64,000 bases of DNA. It comes from Streptomyces sp. NBC_00237 (lineage in GTDB: Bacteria > Actinomycetota > Actinomycetes > Streptomycetales > Streptomycetaceae). Below the pieces are notes generated by a model. It was not told the origin of the DNA and made no database searches. It saw only the letters and a program-made list of their open reading frames with translations. Made by a program: the position numbers and the translations under genes. The DNA is taken from assembly GCF_026342435.1 (NCBI RefSeq), contig NZ_JAPEMT010000001.1, positions 2,474,501 through 2,538,500 of the forward strand, given 5' to 3'. Of this stretch, positions 27,388 to 35,543 are shown piece by piece (the stretch's first letter is position 1; every line of letters starts with the position of its first letter).

Positions 27388-28695
27388 ATGACACCACCGC
27401 CTGCTGCTCCGGTCGTCTCGCTCGCTGCCGATCACCTCTCCGGTGCCGTCGGCGCCACCGCCGATCCGACCGTGCGGGTCCTCGTCTCGCAGGCCGGGGC
27501 GAGGCCCGCCGACCTGTCCGTCGTCGCGGTCGCCTCCTCCGACTCCCGGATCGCGGGCGCGGGCGACGTCACCGTGCGGGGGCGGGGCGCGGAGCGCGAA
27601 GTGTCCGTACGGGCCAGGGGGCGGGGTCTGTGCGAACTGACGCTGTGCGTCACCGGGCTCGGCGGACGTACCGCCACCGCCGTCCTGCACTACGCGGCCT
27701 CGGGGCCCGTCCAGCACGCCGCCGACACCCGGTACTTCACGGGCGCGTGCGACGCGTCCGCCGCCGTCGACGTGGGCGGCGGCCACCTCGTCCTCGCCGA
27801 CGACGAGTCCAACACCCTGCGGCTGTACGCGCGCGGGGTGTCCGGCGGACCGGTGCGCGGCTGGGACTTCGGGGAGCGGCTCGGGGCGCGCCGGGAGATC
27901 GACATCGAGGGCGTGGCCCGCGCGGGGGACACCGACAGCGTGTACTGGCTGGGCTCGATGTCCAACAGCGAGGAGGGGAAGCCGAGGCCGGACCGGTCGC
28001 TGCTGTTCCGCACGCGGCTACGCGGTGCGGGCGCGGGAGTCGAGCTGGTTCTCGACGGCTCGTACCGTGATCTGCGTACGGACCTGATCGCCTGGGACGA
28101 GTCCCGGGGCGGTGAGCTGGGGTTCGCGGCGGGCGCCGCCGCAGGGCGGAAGCCGCAGCGGATCGACGCGTTCAACGCGGAGGGCTTCGCGTTCGCGCCG
28201 GGCAGCACGAGCATCGCGTACATCGGGTTCCGGGCCCCGCTGGTGCCCGCGAAGACGGGCGGGGCGGCGCTGCTCGTGCCCGTGATGAACGTGGACGAAC
28301 TGGTGGGCGGGGGAGCGCGGGCCGAGTTCGGGGAGCCCGTGCTGCTGGATCTGGACGGGCTCGGCGTCCGGGACCTTTGCCGCAACTCCGCCGACCAGTA
28401 CCTGATCGTGGCGGGGTCGTGGGCCGCCGACGACAGCTCCGATCCGTACGCCCTCTACGCGTGGGACGGGCAGCCGGGGCACGGGGCGGTCCGGCTGATG
28501 GACCTGCCGACCGGGGATCCGGGCGGCTGGGAGTGCGTCGTCGACGTGCCGGACCTCGACGTGCCGGGCGCGCGCGTGCAGGTGATCGCGGACTGCGGGT
28601 CGGTGGACTGGTACGGGACCGGGGTGGAGGCCAGGGACCTGCCGCACGCGGCGTGGAAGAAGGCGCGGGCGGTCACCTTCACGGTGACGGAGTAG
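27388..28695 (+). CDS. DUF3616-like protein with N-terminal Ig-like domain
   Basis: The 435-residue product has an N-terminal beta-sandwich-like part (residues 1-105, ending TATAVLHYAAS) and then a large region with IDIEGVARAGDTDSVYWLGSMSN, FNAEGFAFAPGST, IGFRAPLV and a late WECVVDVPDLD. This order resembles DUF3616/phytase-like beta-propeller proteins. No signal peptide is evident, so a cytosolic location is inferred. The function is unknown. ATG 27388 follows GAAGGG by 7 nt; an upstream GTG at about 27367 is possible. Its 3' end overlaps the convergent MarR remnant by 17 bp. Confidence 0.65.
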   Translation: MTPPPAAPVVSLAADHLSGAVGATADPTVRVLVSQAGARPADLSVVAVASSDSRIAGAGDVTVRGRGAEREVSVRARGRGLCELTLCVTGLGGRTATAVLHYAASGPVQHAADTRYFTGACDASAAVDVGGGHLVLADDESNTLRLYARGVSGGPVRGWDFGERLGARREIDIEGVARAGDTDSVYWLGSMSNSEEGKPRPDRSLLFRTRLRGAGAGVELVLDGSYRDLRTDLIAWDESRGGELGFAAGAAAGRKPQRIDAFNAEGFAFAPGSTSIAYIGFRAPLVPAKTGGAALLVPVMNVDELVGGGARAEFGEPVLLDLDGLGVRDLCRNSADQYLIVAGSWAADDSSDPYALYAWDGQPGHGAVRLMDLPTGDPGGWECVVDVPDLDVPGARVQVIADCGSVDWYGTGVEARDLPHAAWKKARAVTFTVTE

Positions 28696-29077
28696 CTCCG
28701 CTCCGGGCGGCCAGCCCGGCGGCCCCGGTGTCCGCCGCGGCCTCGCGCAGGGCCGGGGCGGCGGGCTCGAAGTAGCGCTGGAGCACGCGGAGTTCGTCGG
28801 GCCCGAACAACGCGAGGACCGCGCCGATCCGGTGTCGTACCGGACCCAGCGGGTCCTGGAGCTCCCGCGCGGTCAGTGACACCGCCTCGACGTCGACCCG
28901 GCGGCGGTCGTCCGGGTCGGGGACGCGGCGGGCCCAGCCGTTGCGGACCAGGCCCTCCGGGCGGGGGCTGTCCGTCCAGGCGTACGTGATGGTGCGGGTC
29001 CCGGGTACGGGCGGCGACGCACGGCTGGTCCGCGCCTTCCACAACACCCGCAGCCGCCCGCGCGTCAAGGCGTTCAG
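28679..29077 (-). pseudogene. Decayed MarR-family regulator (N-terminus missing)
   Basis: This open stretch lacks a credible start and begins inside the 3' end of the peroxiredoxin gene. It reads LNALTRGRLRVLW, then a degraded helix region with GTRTITYAWTDSPRPEGLVR, then GWARRVPDPDDRRRVDVEAV and a C-terminal dimerisation helix FGPDELRVLQRYFEPAAP. PDPDDRRR and the order recognition helix-wing-C-terminal helix are typical of MarR proteins. The usual N-terminal dimer helices and most of the helix before the recognition helix are gone. I read this as a truncated pseudogene. Confidence 0.6.
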
Positions 29078-29700
29078 CGACTGGCCGGCCGACCGGTTCG
29101 GGGCGCGCTGAGGACGACGGCGAGCGCGGCCCGCACTCCCTTCTCGATGTCCGTGGTCGCGGGGATCGCGTCGAGGACCGTGCGGTCGCGGTCCACCACC
29201 AGCGTCGCCCGCCGCAGCCGGATCAGGCCGCCCGCCTCGAAGACCGGCAGGCCGAGCGGGCCCGCCAGGGCGAGTCCCGGGTCCGAGAGGAGCGGGAAGC
29301 GCAGCTGCTCCTTGGTGCTGAACGTGCGCTGTTCGTGCGGGAGTTGGGTCGACACGCCGTGCACCGTCGCTCCCGCGGCCGTGAAGTGGGCGAGCTGGTC
29401 GCGGTAGGTGCAGGACTGGCGCGTGCAGCCCTTCGCGCCGGGGATTCCGGCCCAGCCCGGCGGGTAGTCGGCGGCGTCGGCGTACGCGCCGGGAAAGAAG
29501 TACAGAACCGTGTACGGGGTGCCGGGCGCGACCGGGTCGCGGTGCCCGCCGTCGGAGGCGGGGAGCAGCAGCTCCGGGACGCGGGCCCCGCGCAGTGCGC
29601 GCACCTGCTCGGCCTCCGGAGCGTCGGCTTCCGTGGCGTCGGTCTCTGTGGCCTCGGCCTTCGTGGCATCGGCCTTCGTGACGTCTGAGGTGTTGTTCAT
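29074..29700 (-). CDS. Peroxiredoxin (AhpC/TSA, BCP/PrxQ-like)
   Basis: Thiol peroxidase of the AhpC/TSA fold, expected to reduce hydroperoxides. The 208-residue protein has the resolving pair in KGCTRQSCTYRDQ (C-x4-C as in PrxQ/BCP types), preceded by TVLYFFPGAYADAADYPPGW, and a later GLPVFEAGGLIRLRRATLVVD strand pair. Residues 5-31 are a low-complexity Ala/Thr/Glu/Asp stretch encoded by a 15-bp DNA repeat and look like an added tail. ATG 29700 has GGAAGCGGG upstream. It is divergent from an MFS gene, with an operator-like palindrome between them; the MarR remnant overlaps its 3' end. Confidence 0.85.
   Translation of the reverse strand: MNNTSDVTKADATKAEATETDATEADAPEAEQVRALRGARVPELLLPASDGGHRDPVAPGTPYTVLYFFPGAYADAADYPPGWAGIPGAKGCTRQSCTYRDQLAHFTAAGATVHGVSTQLPHEQRTFSTKEQLRFPLLSDPGLALAGPLGLPVFEAGGLIRLRRATLVVDRDRTVLDAIPATTDIEKGVRAALAVVLSAPRTGRPASR
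29621..29680 (-). repeat. 15-bp tandem repeat in the peroxiredoxin N-terminus
   Basis: Four 15-bp units of gcgtcggccttcgtg type lie in frame and encode five-residue units of the KADAT/KAEAT/ETDAT kind. Confidence 0.85.
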
Positions 29701-29751
29701 GGGCCCGCTTCCGTCCTCGCATCGTTGACCTGCGGGGACGAGGGTGCCATA

Positions 29752-29774
29752 GTCAGTTCCGAAAAGGAACTGAC
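29752..29774. promoter_or_regulatory. Operator-like perfect palindrome between peroxiredoxin and MFS genes
   Basis: gtcagttcc-gaaaa-ggaactgac is a perfect 9+5+9 inverted repeat 24 bp before the MFS start and 52 bp before the divergent peroxiredoxin start. Size and symmetry suit a MarR- or HxlR-type dimer. The only nearby candidate regulator is the decayed MarR gene. Confidence 0.6.
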
Positions 29775-29797
29775 AGGAAGTGACCAGGGGGCAGGGG

Positions 29798-31048
29798 ATG
29801 TTGGGGACGTTCAAGGACATACCGAGAGCCGTGTGGATGCTGGTGCTCGGCATCTTCTTCAACAGCGTGGTCGCCTTCACCTTCCTCTACCTCTTCGTCT
29901 ACCTCACCGACGAGCGCGGAATGTCGGTGCCGCAGGCGGGCGTGCTCACCGGCATCGGCGGTGTCGGCCTCGTCGCGGGCAACTTCACTGGCGGCTGGTT
30001 CGGCGACCGCTTCGGCCACCGCAGGGCACTGCTCTGCGCGGCGGTGCTCTCCGGCGTCACCCTCGTCCTGCTGCCGCTCATCCCGATCGCCGCCCTGTAC
30101 GCGCTCCTGCCGCTGTGCAACTACGCGCAGGGCGCCGTCCGGGCCTGCAACGGGGCGCTGGTGGCCGTCACCGTCCCGGACGCCGTACGCCGACAGGGCT
30201 TCGCGCTGATGCGGTCGGCGAGCAACGCCGGGTTCACCGTGGGCGCCCCGCTCGGGGCGCTGCTCGCCACCCAGTTCTCGTACACGGTGATCTTCGTGGC
30301 GGACGGCGTCGGGACGCTTCTCTTCGCGGTGTACGCGGCCCGGGTGCTGCCCGCGCGCGGCAGGGAACGGGCCAAGCCGGGCCCGGGGGAGCAGCGGGGG
30401 CTCTGGCGGGAGCTGCGGGCGCGGCCCGCCGTGGCCGTACTGCTCGTGGCGAGCTTCTTCGCGGACATCGTGTACCGGCAGCTCTTCTCGACCTACCCGG
30501 TCTTCCTCACCGACCACGGCCACGCCACCCAGGTCTACGGCTGGATGTTCTCCATCAACGGCGGTCTGATCCTGCTCCTCGAACTCCCCGTCACCGCCGC
30601 CCTGCGCAAGCGGCCCCCGCTCGCCATCGTGGGCGCGGGGCTCATGCTGGTCGGGCTCGGGTACGGGCTTCTGATGTTCGGGGCGGGCCTCGCGCTCGCG
30701 GCGGCGACGATGCTGCTGATCACCCTGGGCGAGATCCTCTACAAGACCCCGGCGAACGCGTACGTCGCCGATCAGGCGCCCGCGCACGCGCAGGGCCGGT
30801 TCCAGAGCCTGTACGCGGGCGTGTCGGTGAGCGGCGTGGTGCTCGCGCCGCCGCTGGGCGGGGCGCTGTACGAGGCCGCGCCGGGCGTGCTGTGGCCGCT
30901 GTGCACGGTGGTGGCGGTGCTGGCGGGGTGCGCGGTGGTGGGGGCGGGGCGGATGAGGCCCCGGTCCCTCGCCGGACGTACCGGTGTGGGGGCGGGCGTG
31001 CCCGTGCCCTCCCGGTCCGCAGGGACGCGGGAGGGCACGGGGGCCTGA
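29798..31048 (+). CDS. MFS transporter
   Basis: A 416-residue 12-helix major facilitator. Motif A appears as GGWFGDRFGHRRAL after helix 2. The central loop is short (RGRERAKPGPGEQRG), and a second-half LGEILYKTPANAYVADQAP precedes the last helices. It belongs to the sugar/drug-efflux-like MFS group; the substrate is unknown. ATG 29798 is preferred because CAGGGGG lies 6 nt upstream; GTG 29780 would overlap the possible operator region. The last 16 codons contain the stem of a terminator hairpin. Regulation by the palindrome at 29752-29774 is likely. Confidence 0.85.
   Translation: MLGTFKDIPRAVWMLVLGIFFNSVVAFTFLYLFVYLTDERGMSVPQAGVLTGIGGVGLVAGNFTGGWFGDRFGHRRALLCAAVLSGVTLVLLPLIPIAALYALLPLCNYAQGAVRACNGALVAVTVPDAVRRQGFALMRSASNAGFTVGAPLGALLATQFSYTVIFVADGVGTLLFAVYAARVLPARGRERAKPGPGEQRGLWRELRARPAVAVLLVASFFADIVYRQLFSTYPVFLTDHGHATQVYGWMFSINGGLILLLELPVTAALRKRPPLAIVGAGLMLVGLGYGLLMFGAGLALAAATMLLITLGEILYKTPANAYVADQAPAHAQGRFQSLYAGVSVSGVVLAPPLGGALYEAAPGVLWPLCTVVAVLAGCAVVGAGRMRPRSLAGRTGVGAGVPVPSRSAGTREGTGA
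31001..31041. terminator. Terminator stem inside the MFS 3' coding end
   Basis: A perfect 14-bp stem (31001-31014 with 31028-31041) lies within the last codons of the MFS gene and in front of the convergent dapD stop at 31057, so it could serve both genes. Confidence 0.65.
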
Positions 31049-31056
31049 CCTGACGG

Positions 31057-32046
31057 TCAGTTGTGGCTGTGCAGGACCTCGTTGAGTCCGCCCCACACCG
31101 CGTTGTTCGGGCGGGCCTCGACGGCGCCCGACACGGAGTTGCGGCGGAAGAGGATGTTCGAGGCTCCGGACAGCTCGCGGGCCTTCACGATCTGGCCGTC
31201 GGGCATCGTGACGCGCGTACCGGCGGTGACGTAGAGCCCCGCCTCCACGACGCACTCGTCGCCCAGCGCGATGCCGACCCCGGCCTCCGCGCCGACGAGG
31301 CAGCGCTCGCCGATGACGATGCGGACGTTGCCGCCGCCGGACAGGGTGCCCATGGTGGACGCGCCGCCGCCGATGTCGGAGCCGTCGCCGACGACGACAC
31401 CGGCCGAGATGCGGCCCTCGACCATGGAGGTGCCGAGGGTGCCCGCGTTGAAGTTCACGAAGCCCTCGTGCATGACGGTGGTGCCCTCGGCGAGGTGCGC
31501 GCCGAGGCGCACCCGGTCGGCGTCGGCGATCCGTACGCCCTTGGGTGCGACGTAGTCCGTCATGCGCGGGAACTTGTCGATCGAGGTGACCTGGAGGTGC
31601 AGGCCCTCGGCGCGGGCGTTCAGCCGCACCTCTTCGACCGCGTCCACGGCGACCGGGCCGAGCGAGGTCCAGGCGACGTTGGCGAGGAGGCCGAAGAGAC
31701 CGTCCAGGTTCTGGCCGTGCGGCGTGACGAGGCGGTGCGAGAGCAGGTGCAGGCGCAGGTACGCGTCGTGGGCGTCGAGCGGCTTGTCGTCGAGCGAGGC
31801 GATGACCGTACGGACGGCCACGACCTCGACGCCGCGACGGGCGTCGGGGCCCAGCGCCTTGGGGGCGGCGGCCCCGATGAGTTCGGCGGCGCGCTCGGCG
31901 CTGAGGCGCTCGGTACCGGCCGGGCCGGGCTCGGCGACGAGCTCGGGGGCGGGGAACCAGGTGTCGAGGACGGTGCCGTCGGCGGCGAGGGTGGCGAGTC
32001 CGGCGGCGACGGCGCCGGTGGTGCGAGTAGCAGTCGTATCGGTCAT
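31057..32046 (-). CDS. dapD: 2,3,4,5-tetrahydropyridine-2,6-dicarboxylate N-succinyltransferase
   Basis: Succinylates tetrahydrodipicolinate in the succinylase branch of diaminopimelate and lysine synthesis. The 329-residue product is the actinobacterial DapD type: an N-terminal domain, then a left-handed parallel beta-helix built from hexapeptide repeats ([59 protein letters not shown]), and a C-terminal [21 protein letters not shown] 32046 is the only suitable start. dapA for an earlier step lies 2.6 kb upstream on the same strand. Confidence 0.94.
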   Translation of the reverse strand: MTDTTATRTTGAVAAGLATLAADGTVLDTWFPAPELVAEPGPAGTERLSAERAAELIGAAAPKALGPDARRGVEVVAVRTVIASLDDKPLDAHDAYLRLHLLSHRLVTPHGQNLDGLFGLLANVAWTSLGPVAVDAVEEVRLNARAEGLHLQVTSIDKFPRMTDYVAPKGVRIADADRVRLGAHLAEGTTVMHEGFVNFNAGTLGTSMVEGRISAGVVVGDGSDIGGGASTMGTLSGGGNVRIVIGERCLVGAEAGVGIALGDECVVEAGLYVTAGTRVTMPDGQIVKARELSGASNILFRRNSVSGAVEARPNNAVWGGLNEVLHSHN

Positions 32047-32108
32047 GACAGGAAACCTAACCGGCGGCGGCCCGCGCGGGCGAACCGGTCTCGCCCTGCG
32101 GAGGGCGC

Positions 32109-32180
32109 GTCGCGGGTCTGGCGCTGGGTGTCGCCGGTCTGCGGCTGGGTGGCGCCGGTCTGCCGCTGGGCGTCGCCGGT
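32109..32180. repeat. 21-bp tandem repeat just beyond the APH-family stop codon
   Basis: Three units (32109-32129, 32130-32150, 32151-32171) plus a partial fourth of gtcgccggtctgcggctgggt type. On the minus strand the period is seven codons and the frame continues that of the upstream APH gene past its TAA. Confidence 0.85.
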
Positions 32181-33050
32181 TTACGGGAGTGTGCCCCCGG
32201 GCTGCGGCTGCGCGTCGCGGCCGAGTGCCGTCCGGAGGCGGCCGAGCCACTCCGTGCCCAGCCGCAGCCCGTCGGGGAACTGGTCGTCCCGGTCCCAACG
32301 CCACGTGGTGATCATCGCCAGTACGAGGATCCGGCACTGCCGCACCAGCTCCGGGTCGGCCCCCGGGTAGTGCCCGTCGACCTCCTCCGGGGCGTGGGCG
32401 AGGTCGAACTCGACGGGGCCGTGGCAGCACGTCTCCAGGTCGATGAACAGGGGCCCGTCCGCCGTGGCGAGCACATTGCCCGGATGCGGCTCGCCGTGCA
32501 GAAGCTGCCCGGGGCCGCCGCGTTCGTCGATCGCGCGGCCCAGACTCCGCAACGTACCGTCGAGCAGCTCCCGGTCGGCGTCGGCGAGCGCCGGAGTGCG
32601 GTCGCGGTCCGCGAGGAGCCGCCGGGCCTCTTCCACGCGGGCCGTGAAGTGCGGCACCGGGACGCCGAGGGTGTCGAGCGTGCGCATCCCGGCGTGCAGC
32701 CGCGCGAGCGCGTCGGCGTACGCGGCGGGCGGGACCTCGTCGGGAGCGGGCGCGTAGTAGGTCCACAGCGTGATCTCGAAGCCGTCCCGCTCGTGGACGC
32801 GGGGCTCGGCCCGGGGATCGAGCAGCGCCACCGGGCAGCCGGCCGCCGTGAGCCGCCGGGCGAGGCCGACCTCGACGTGCGCGACCTGTTCGGCCTCGGA
32901 CGCCACCCGTGCCAGTACGTCACAGGGCAGCAGTCGCAGAGTGAGCTTGTTCGAGTCCTGGAGCACGACCGCCTCGTCGGCCCTCAGACCGAGCGACGTG
33001 GTGATCGACAGGGCTGCGGCGACCGCACGCCGCGCCTGTGACGTCTGCAT
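32181..33050 (-). CDS. Aminoglycoside phosphotransferase-family kinase
   Basis: A protein-kinase-like small-molecule kinase of 289 residues. The catalytic loop is [12 protein letters not shown] near residue 185 (E replaces the D usual in HGDxxxxN) and the metal-binding motif is [11 protein letters not shown] near residue 202, as in the APH family; the N-terminal lobe has [13 protein letters not shown]. The substrate is unknown, and resistance should not be assumed. Its C-terminus [13 protein letters not shown] is followed after TAA by an in-frame heptad repeat that may once have been translated. The ATG at 33050 is the start. Confidence 0.8.
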   Translation of the reverse strand: MQTSQARRAVAAALSITTSLGLRADEAVVLQDSNKLTLRLLPCDVLARVASEAEQVAHVEVGLARRLTAAGCPVALLDPRAEPRVHERDGFEITLWTYYAPAPDEVPPAAYADALARLHAGMRTLDTLGVPVPHFTARVEEARRLLADRDRTPALADADRELLDGTLRSLGRAIDERGGPGQLLHGEPHPGNVLATADGPLFIDLETCCHGPVEFDLAHAPEEVDGHYPGADPELVRQCRILVLAMITTWRWDRDDQFPDGLRLGTEWLGRLRTALGRDAQPQPGGTLP

Positions 33051-33125
33051 CGCTGCCCGGTCCCCCCCGCAGGTCTCCCCGGTTTCCCCCGGGCGCAGGC
33101 ACCCTACCGCCCCGGTGCCGTCTGG

Positions 33126-33758
33126 TCAGTTCAGGCCGAACCGGGCGATGGGGCCCAGCAGTTCCCGCTCCTCGTACGCGAAGTGGGAGAGCAGGGTGTC
33201 GCTGAGCAGGTCCAGGGTCTCGCGCAGCGGGCCGAACTCGCCGGGGTGGGTCACCAGGCGGATCAGGGCCTCGTCGACGTCCTCGATCAGGCCGTGGATC
33301 GCCAGGTGCTCGCTGTTCAGCCGTTCGACGACCGGGGCCAGGTCCTTCTGCGAGGCGGCCAGGTAAGGGAAGATCGAGTCCGACTCCAGGGTGTGGTGGC
33401 CGGTCATGCCCAGGCACTGGCGCTGGCAGATGCCGCCCAGCGCCCAGTTGTTCGCCCGGACGGACATCCGGTTCAGGTCGTCGCGGGCGTCGCCGATCGA
33501 CCGTGCGCCCTCCTCCACCTGGCGCAGGCTCTCGCGTACCTGGCGCATCTCCTTGCGGTACATGTCGTGCATGTCGCGGAAGTGCCTGGCCGCCGCGAGA
33601 CCCTGCTCGTCGAAGACCACCGAGCCGTCGGGCTCCGGTGCGCCGGGGCGGGTCGGCTCGTCCAGGACCGTGCGGTCACTGATCCGCTCGGCGGGCGGGC
33701 TGGTCGGGGTCAGCCCGGTGCGCCTGGTCAGCCAGAACTCGTCCGTGTCGTCGTTCAT
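33126..33758 (-). CDS. Hemerythrin HHE domain protein
   Basis: A cytosolic four-helix-bundle protein likely to bind a diiron centre. The 210-residue product has a disordered N-terminus (1-55), then HFRDMHDMYRKEM, GMTGHHTLESDSIFPYL, NSEHLAIHGLIEDVDEAL and SHFAYEERELL, giving the H...HxxxE...H...HxxxE pattern. Roles in oxygen or redox sensing are known for related proteins; here the role is unassigned. ATG 33758 is preferred over the in-frame TTG 33770. Its first 83 bp overlap the end of dapA on the same strand, so the two are probably co-transcribed. Confidence 0.85.
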   Translation of the reverse strand: MNDDTDEFWLTRRTGLTPTSPPAERISDRTVLDEPTRPGAPEPDGSVVFDEQGLAAARHFRDMHDMYRKEMRQVRESLRQVEEGARSIGDARDDLNRMSVRANNWALGGICQRQCLGMTGHHTLESDSIFPYLAASQKDLAPVVERLNSEHLAIHGLIEDVDEALIRLVTHPGEFGPLRETLDLLSDTLLSHFAYEERELLGPIARFGLN

Positions 33759-34680
33759 GACCACATTCAACCGGAATGTGGTGATCTATGCGCATCAGCT
33801 CCCCGTACGCCGCCAGCAGCCCGTCGACCACCTCGGTGGCGGCGGGCTGCAACGGTTCGCGGACCGGTCCCGCCGGGAGCCCGACCGCGTTCAGCAGGGC
33901 CTTCGCGGTGACCGTGCCGGGCAGCCCGGACGCCATCATCAGCTCCGCGAGGGGGAGCGTGCGGTGGTGCAGGCGGGCCGCCGCCGCCACGTCGCCGCGC
34001 GCGTACGCGTCCAGCGGGGCGCGCATCGCCCGCGGGGCGACGTTCGCCACCGTGCTGATGAAGCCCGTGCCGCCCACCGAACGCAGCGGCAGGTTCGTCT
34101 CCTCGCAGCCCGAGTAGTAGGCGAGGCCCGTGCGGGCGATGACCTTCGCACTGCCCAGCAGGTCGTACGCGCAGTCCTTCACGCCCGTGATGCGCGGGTG
34201 CCCGGCCAGCCGCAGCATCGTCTCGACCTCGATCCGCACCCCCGTGCGGCCCGGGATGTCGTACAGGACGACCGGGATGCCGACGGCGTCCGCGACCCGG
34301 CGGAAGTGCGCCTCCAGCGCCGCCTGCGGGGGACGGCTGTAGTACGGGGCGACCACCAACAGGCCGTCCGCGCCCGCCTGTTCGGCCGCCCTGGCCAGCT
34401 CCACGGTGTGCGCGGTGTGCGCGCTGCCGACCCCCGCGAGGAGCGGCACGCCCGGGCCGACCGCCTCGCGCACCGCCCGCAGCAGCGCGAGCTTCTCCGC
34501 GTCGGAGGTGGTGGGGGACTCCCCGGTCGTGCCGTTCAGGACCAGGCCGTCGCAGCCGCCGACGGACACCAGGTGGTCGGCCAGCTTCTGCGCGCCGGGC
34601 AGGTCGAGGGCTTCGCCCGTGGGGGAGAAGGGGGTGATCATCGCGCAGAGTGCGCGGCCGAAGGCGGTGGGCGTCGTCAT
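33676..34680 (-). CDS. dapA: 4-hydroxy-tetrahydrodipicolinate synthase (DapA)
   Basis: Condenses pyruvate and aspartate semialdehyde at the start of the diaminopimelate/lysine branch. The TIM-barrel protein has NGTTGESPTTSDAEK near residue 48, the catalytic tyrosine in VVLYDIPGRTGV near 137, and the Schiff-base lysine in ITGVKDCAYDL near 165. It is 334 residues, about 30 longer than usual: after LLAAYGELMRIDHH the frame runs on through the start of the hemerythrin gene, overlapping it by 83 bp. ATG 34680 is the start. N-acetylneuraminate lyase-like relatives share the fold, but the dapD context supports DapA. Confidence 0.88.
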   Translation of the reverse strand: MTTPTAFGRALCAMITPFSPTGEALDLPGAQKLADHLVSVGGCDGLVLNGTTGESPTTSDAEKLALLRAVREAVGPGVPLLAGVGSAHTAHTVELARAAEQAGADGLLVVAPYYSRPPQAALEAHFRRVADAVGIPVVLYDIPGRTGVRIEVETMLRLAGHPRITGVKDCAYDLLGSAKVIARTGLAYYSGCEETNLPLRSVGGTGFISTVANVAPRAMRAPLDAYARGDVAAAARLHHRTLPLAELMMASGLPGTVTAKALLNAVGLPAGPVREPLQPAATEVVDGLLAAYGELMRIDHHIPVECGHERRHGRVLADQAHRADPDQPARRADQ

Positions 34681-34711
34681 GTGCGCAGTCTCGGGGGCGT
34701 CCACCGTTCAG

Positions 34712-34755
34712 GTCCACTTAGAACTTCTCCGCTCGAAAGGTAAGCGGAAGTGGAC
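34712..34755. promoter_or_regulatory. Nested inverted repeats upstream of dapA and a lipoprotein gene
   Basis: gtccact (34712-34718) pairs with agtggac (34749-34755) and, inside, tccgct (34728-34733) pairs with agcgga (34743-34748). The element lies in the divergent intergenic region, 32 bp before the dapA start. It could be an operator or a cruciform; the regulator is unknown. Confidence 0.35.
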
Positions 34756-34829
34756 GGTTGTCCGGCTCTGGCATGATCCCGGGCAGGGGAGGCGCGGAGC
34801 GTTCCGCGCGGGTCCGGGGGAGCGGCGAC

Positions 34830-35450
34830 GTGAGTGTGCGTACGGGGACGAAAGTGGCTGCGGCGGCGCTGTTCGGGGCGCTGTTCCTGTCCGGGTGCGA
34901 CGGCTTCCTGGTTCCGTCGGGCGAGGGTGAGCAGCAGGCCGAGGAGTCCGGGGTTTCCCCCTCCCCCTCGGACCCCGGCCGTCCCACGGCCCCGCCCACC
35001 GCCACCGTGCCGCCCGCCGTCGCGGCGCCGTCCGCCGGGGCCGCGTACGACGCGGACTGCCCCGCCGGTGTGCGCGTGGACATGGGGGAGATCCAGGCGG
35101 CCCTGATGCACCGGCTCGCCGTCCTCACCCTCACCAACTGCGGCGACACGCCCTACGAGCTCTCCGGCCGCCCTTCCGTGAAGGCGTACGCCGCCGACGG
35201 CACGGCCGTCGACATCGAGGTCGACGTCAAGGAGGAGGGCAAGCGGGCGGACGCCGTGGTGCTGCTGCCGCCCGGCGGGGTCGCGTACTCCCGGCTCGAC
35301 TGGCGGCCGTACGACGGTGTCGAGAAGGCGCAGACGCTGAAGATCGCCGCGGGACCCGGGCACGACGTGCGCAGTTTCCCGCTGGAGGAGGACGTGCGGA
35401 TGGTCGACGCCTTCGACGTCACCCCGTGGGCGCTGACCCGCCCGCAGTGA
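34830..35450 (+). CDS. Putative lipoprotein, DUF4232-like
   Basis: A 206-residue exported lipoprotein: the signal peptide MSVRTGTKVAAAALFGALF runs into the lipobox LSGC, with the lipidated cysteine near residue 23. A Ser/Pro/Thr-rich linker (residues 30-70) follows, and then a beta-sandwich domain with CPAGVRVDMGE and LTLTNCGDTPYELSG whose two cysteines may form a disulfide. The fold pattern resembles DUF4232. GTG 34830 follows GGGGGAG at 8 nt; an upstream start at 34758 would bury the signal peptide. Surface role unknown. Confidence 0.8.
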   Translation: MSVRTGTKVAAAALFGALFLSGCDGFLVPSGEGEQQAEESGVSPSPSDPGRPTAPPTATVPPAVAAPSAGAAYDADCPAGVRVDMGEIQAALMHRLAVLTLTNCGDTPYELSGRPSVKAYAADGTAVDIEVDVKEEGKRADAVVLLPPGGVAYSRLDWRPYDGVEKAQTLKIAAGPGHDVRSFPLEEDVRMVDAFDVTPWALTRPQ

Positions 35451-35496
35451 CGCGTACGGCGTGCGCGCGGCGAGCGGTCCGGGCTTTGGAGCGGCG

Positions 35497-35524
35497 GCCG
35501 CCGGGAAGCCGGGACCCCGGCGGC
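35497..35524. terminator. Terminator between the lipoprotein and nuclease genes
   Basis: A 9-bp GC stem (35497-35505 with 35516-35524) with a 10-nt loop separates convergent genes. Confidence 0.55.
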
Positions 35525-35543
35525 ACGCCTCTCCTCACGGGGA

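Noticed and set aside
28455..29042. Alternative minus-strand frame across the MarR remnant
   Set aside because: Composition is unlike a protein, and the other minus-strand frame shows the MarR motifs instead.
32181..33050. Aminoglycoside resistance gene
   Set aside because: It belongs to the APH fold family, but sits among housekeeping genes and carries HGE in place of HGD; no evidence for drug modification.
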